A stretch of DNA of 62,237 nucleotides, taken from assembly GCA_902776765.1 (NCBI GenBank), contig CACYRP010000009.1:1-62237 (forward strand), in the 5' to 3' direction. The first letter of the stretch is position 1. Each line of letters opens with the position of its first letter. Below are positions 61,952 to 62,237 of this stretch, piece by piece. This DNA is from Fibrobacter succinogenes. GTDB lineage: Bacteria; Fibrobacterota; Fibrobacteria; Fibrobacterales; Fibrobacteraceae. The notes under the pieces were generated by a model, which searched no databases, had not been told where the DNA came from, and saw only the letters and a list, made by a program, of their open reading frames with translations. Position numbers and translations under genes: made by a program.

Positions 61952-62191
61952 TTACTTCTTGTGTGCTTCGAGGAAAGCAACAACGTCAGAAACCTTCTGG
62001 AACTTTTCAGCGTCGGAATCGAGGATTTCGACATCGAATTCGTCTTCGAGAGCCATAACGAGTTCAACACGGTCAAGGGAGTCTGCACCGAGGTCATTAC
62101 CGAATTCAGATTCGGGCTTGACATCTTCAGCCTTAACTTCCAACTTAGCAACGATCACGTCAGTGACCTTCTTGAAAATTTCTTCGTTCAT
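61952..62191 (-). CDS. acpP: Acyl carrier protein
   Basis: 79 residues from ATG 62191 (GGAG is placed six bases upstream; the in-frame ATG at 62203 is part of that site). The 4'-phosphopantetheine attachment serine is S38 in GADSLDRVELVMALED. A typical four-helix acidic protein that carries acyl chains in fatty acid and lipid A synthesis. The start of the transcript probably lies just beyond the window edge. Confidence 0.97.
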   Translation of the reverse strand: MNEEIFKKVTDVIVAKLEVKAEDVKPESEFGNDLGADSLDRVELVMALEDEFDVEILDSDAEKFQKVSDVVAFLEAHKK

Positions 62192-62237
62192 TTTTTTCTC
62201 CATGGGAAAAAGTTTTGTCCAAATTTAATAAAATGTT

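Overview
The window looks like chromosomal DNA of a Fibrobacter, probably close to F. succinogenes. The evidence is a fibro-slime-type secreted protein, a family 9 glycoside hydrolase, several large secreted proteins ending in type IX secretion (T9SS)-like sorting tails, type IV pilins with Gram-negative prepilin leaders, and outer-membrane barrels. GC content is moderate, with clear AT-rich islands (about 1.97-2.94 kb, 6.5-11.4 kb and 46.7-48.5 kb).

Layout. (1) 0-14.9 kb: a surface-glycan and pilin locus. A 3' tRNA-Met fragment and a terminator precede a type IV pilin gene that runs with a 9-base gap into wecE (dTDP-4-amino-4,6-dideoxygalactose synthesis). Next come a deaminase-like protein, an ATP-grasp ligase, a Gfo/Idh/MocA oxidoreductase and a GtrB/ArnC-like polyprenyl-phosphate glycosyltransferase. 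After a terminator there is an AT-rich block with a WecF-like (GT56) Fuc4NAc transferase and three GT2 enzymes, then a polytopic GT-C-like protein, an alkaline-phosphatase-superfamily membrane enzyme and a 5'-truncated pilin cassette. (2) 15-19 kb: on the opposite strand, an Rpn-type nuclease and a second set of paralogues: a small, active-site-poor phosphatase-superfamily protein, a GT-C-like protein and a complete pilin with a recognisable promoter. The pilin sets therefore face each other. (3) 19.5-28.2 kb: housekeeping and signalling genes: a degenerate GGDEF protein, a decayed GNAT toxin-antitoxin pair, a radical-SAM/DUF2344 fusion, a LOG-family protein, and a Ser/Thr kinase next to a membrane-TPR protein. 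(4) 28.4-39.5 kb: secreted proteins: GH9 cellulase, HMGL-like aldolase, fibro-slime protein and three paralogous acidic-repeat proteins. (5) 39.8-45.5 kb: aldo/keto reductase, CDF transporter, RND adaptor, prepilin peptidase (the processing enzyme for the pilins), a DUF6941-like protein and a lipoprotein. (6) 45.6-49.8 kb: tRNA-Val followed by a three-gene accessory module: a protein whose C-terminus resembles domain 4 of thiol-activated cytolysins, a LuxR-TPR regulator and a permuted-papain (YiiX-like) protein. Two near-identical 20-bp palindromes lie upstream of the two effector-like genes. (7) 50-62.2 kb: SLC13/DASS transporter, a 1688-residue T9SS-type surface protein, two outer-membrane barrels, an oligopeptide-type binding lipoprotein, RNase III and acyl carrier protein.

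The two most interesting candidates are the pilin-coupled Fuc4N glycan locus, which includes a promoterless and N-terminally truncated pilin cassette, and the cytolysin-domain/LuxR/papain module next to tRNA-Val. Everything here comes from reading the sequence and recognising family motifs; no database search was run.
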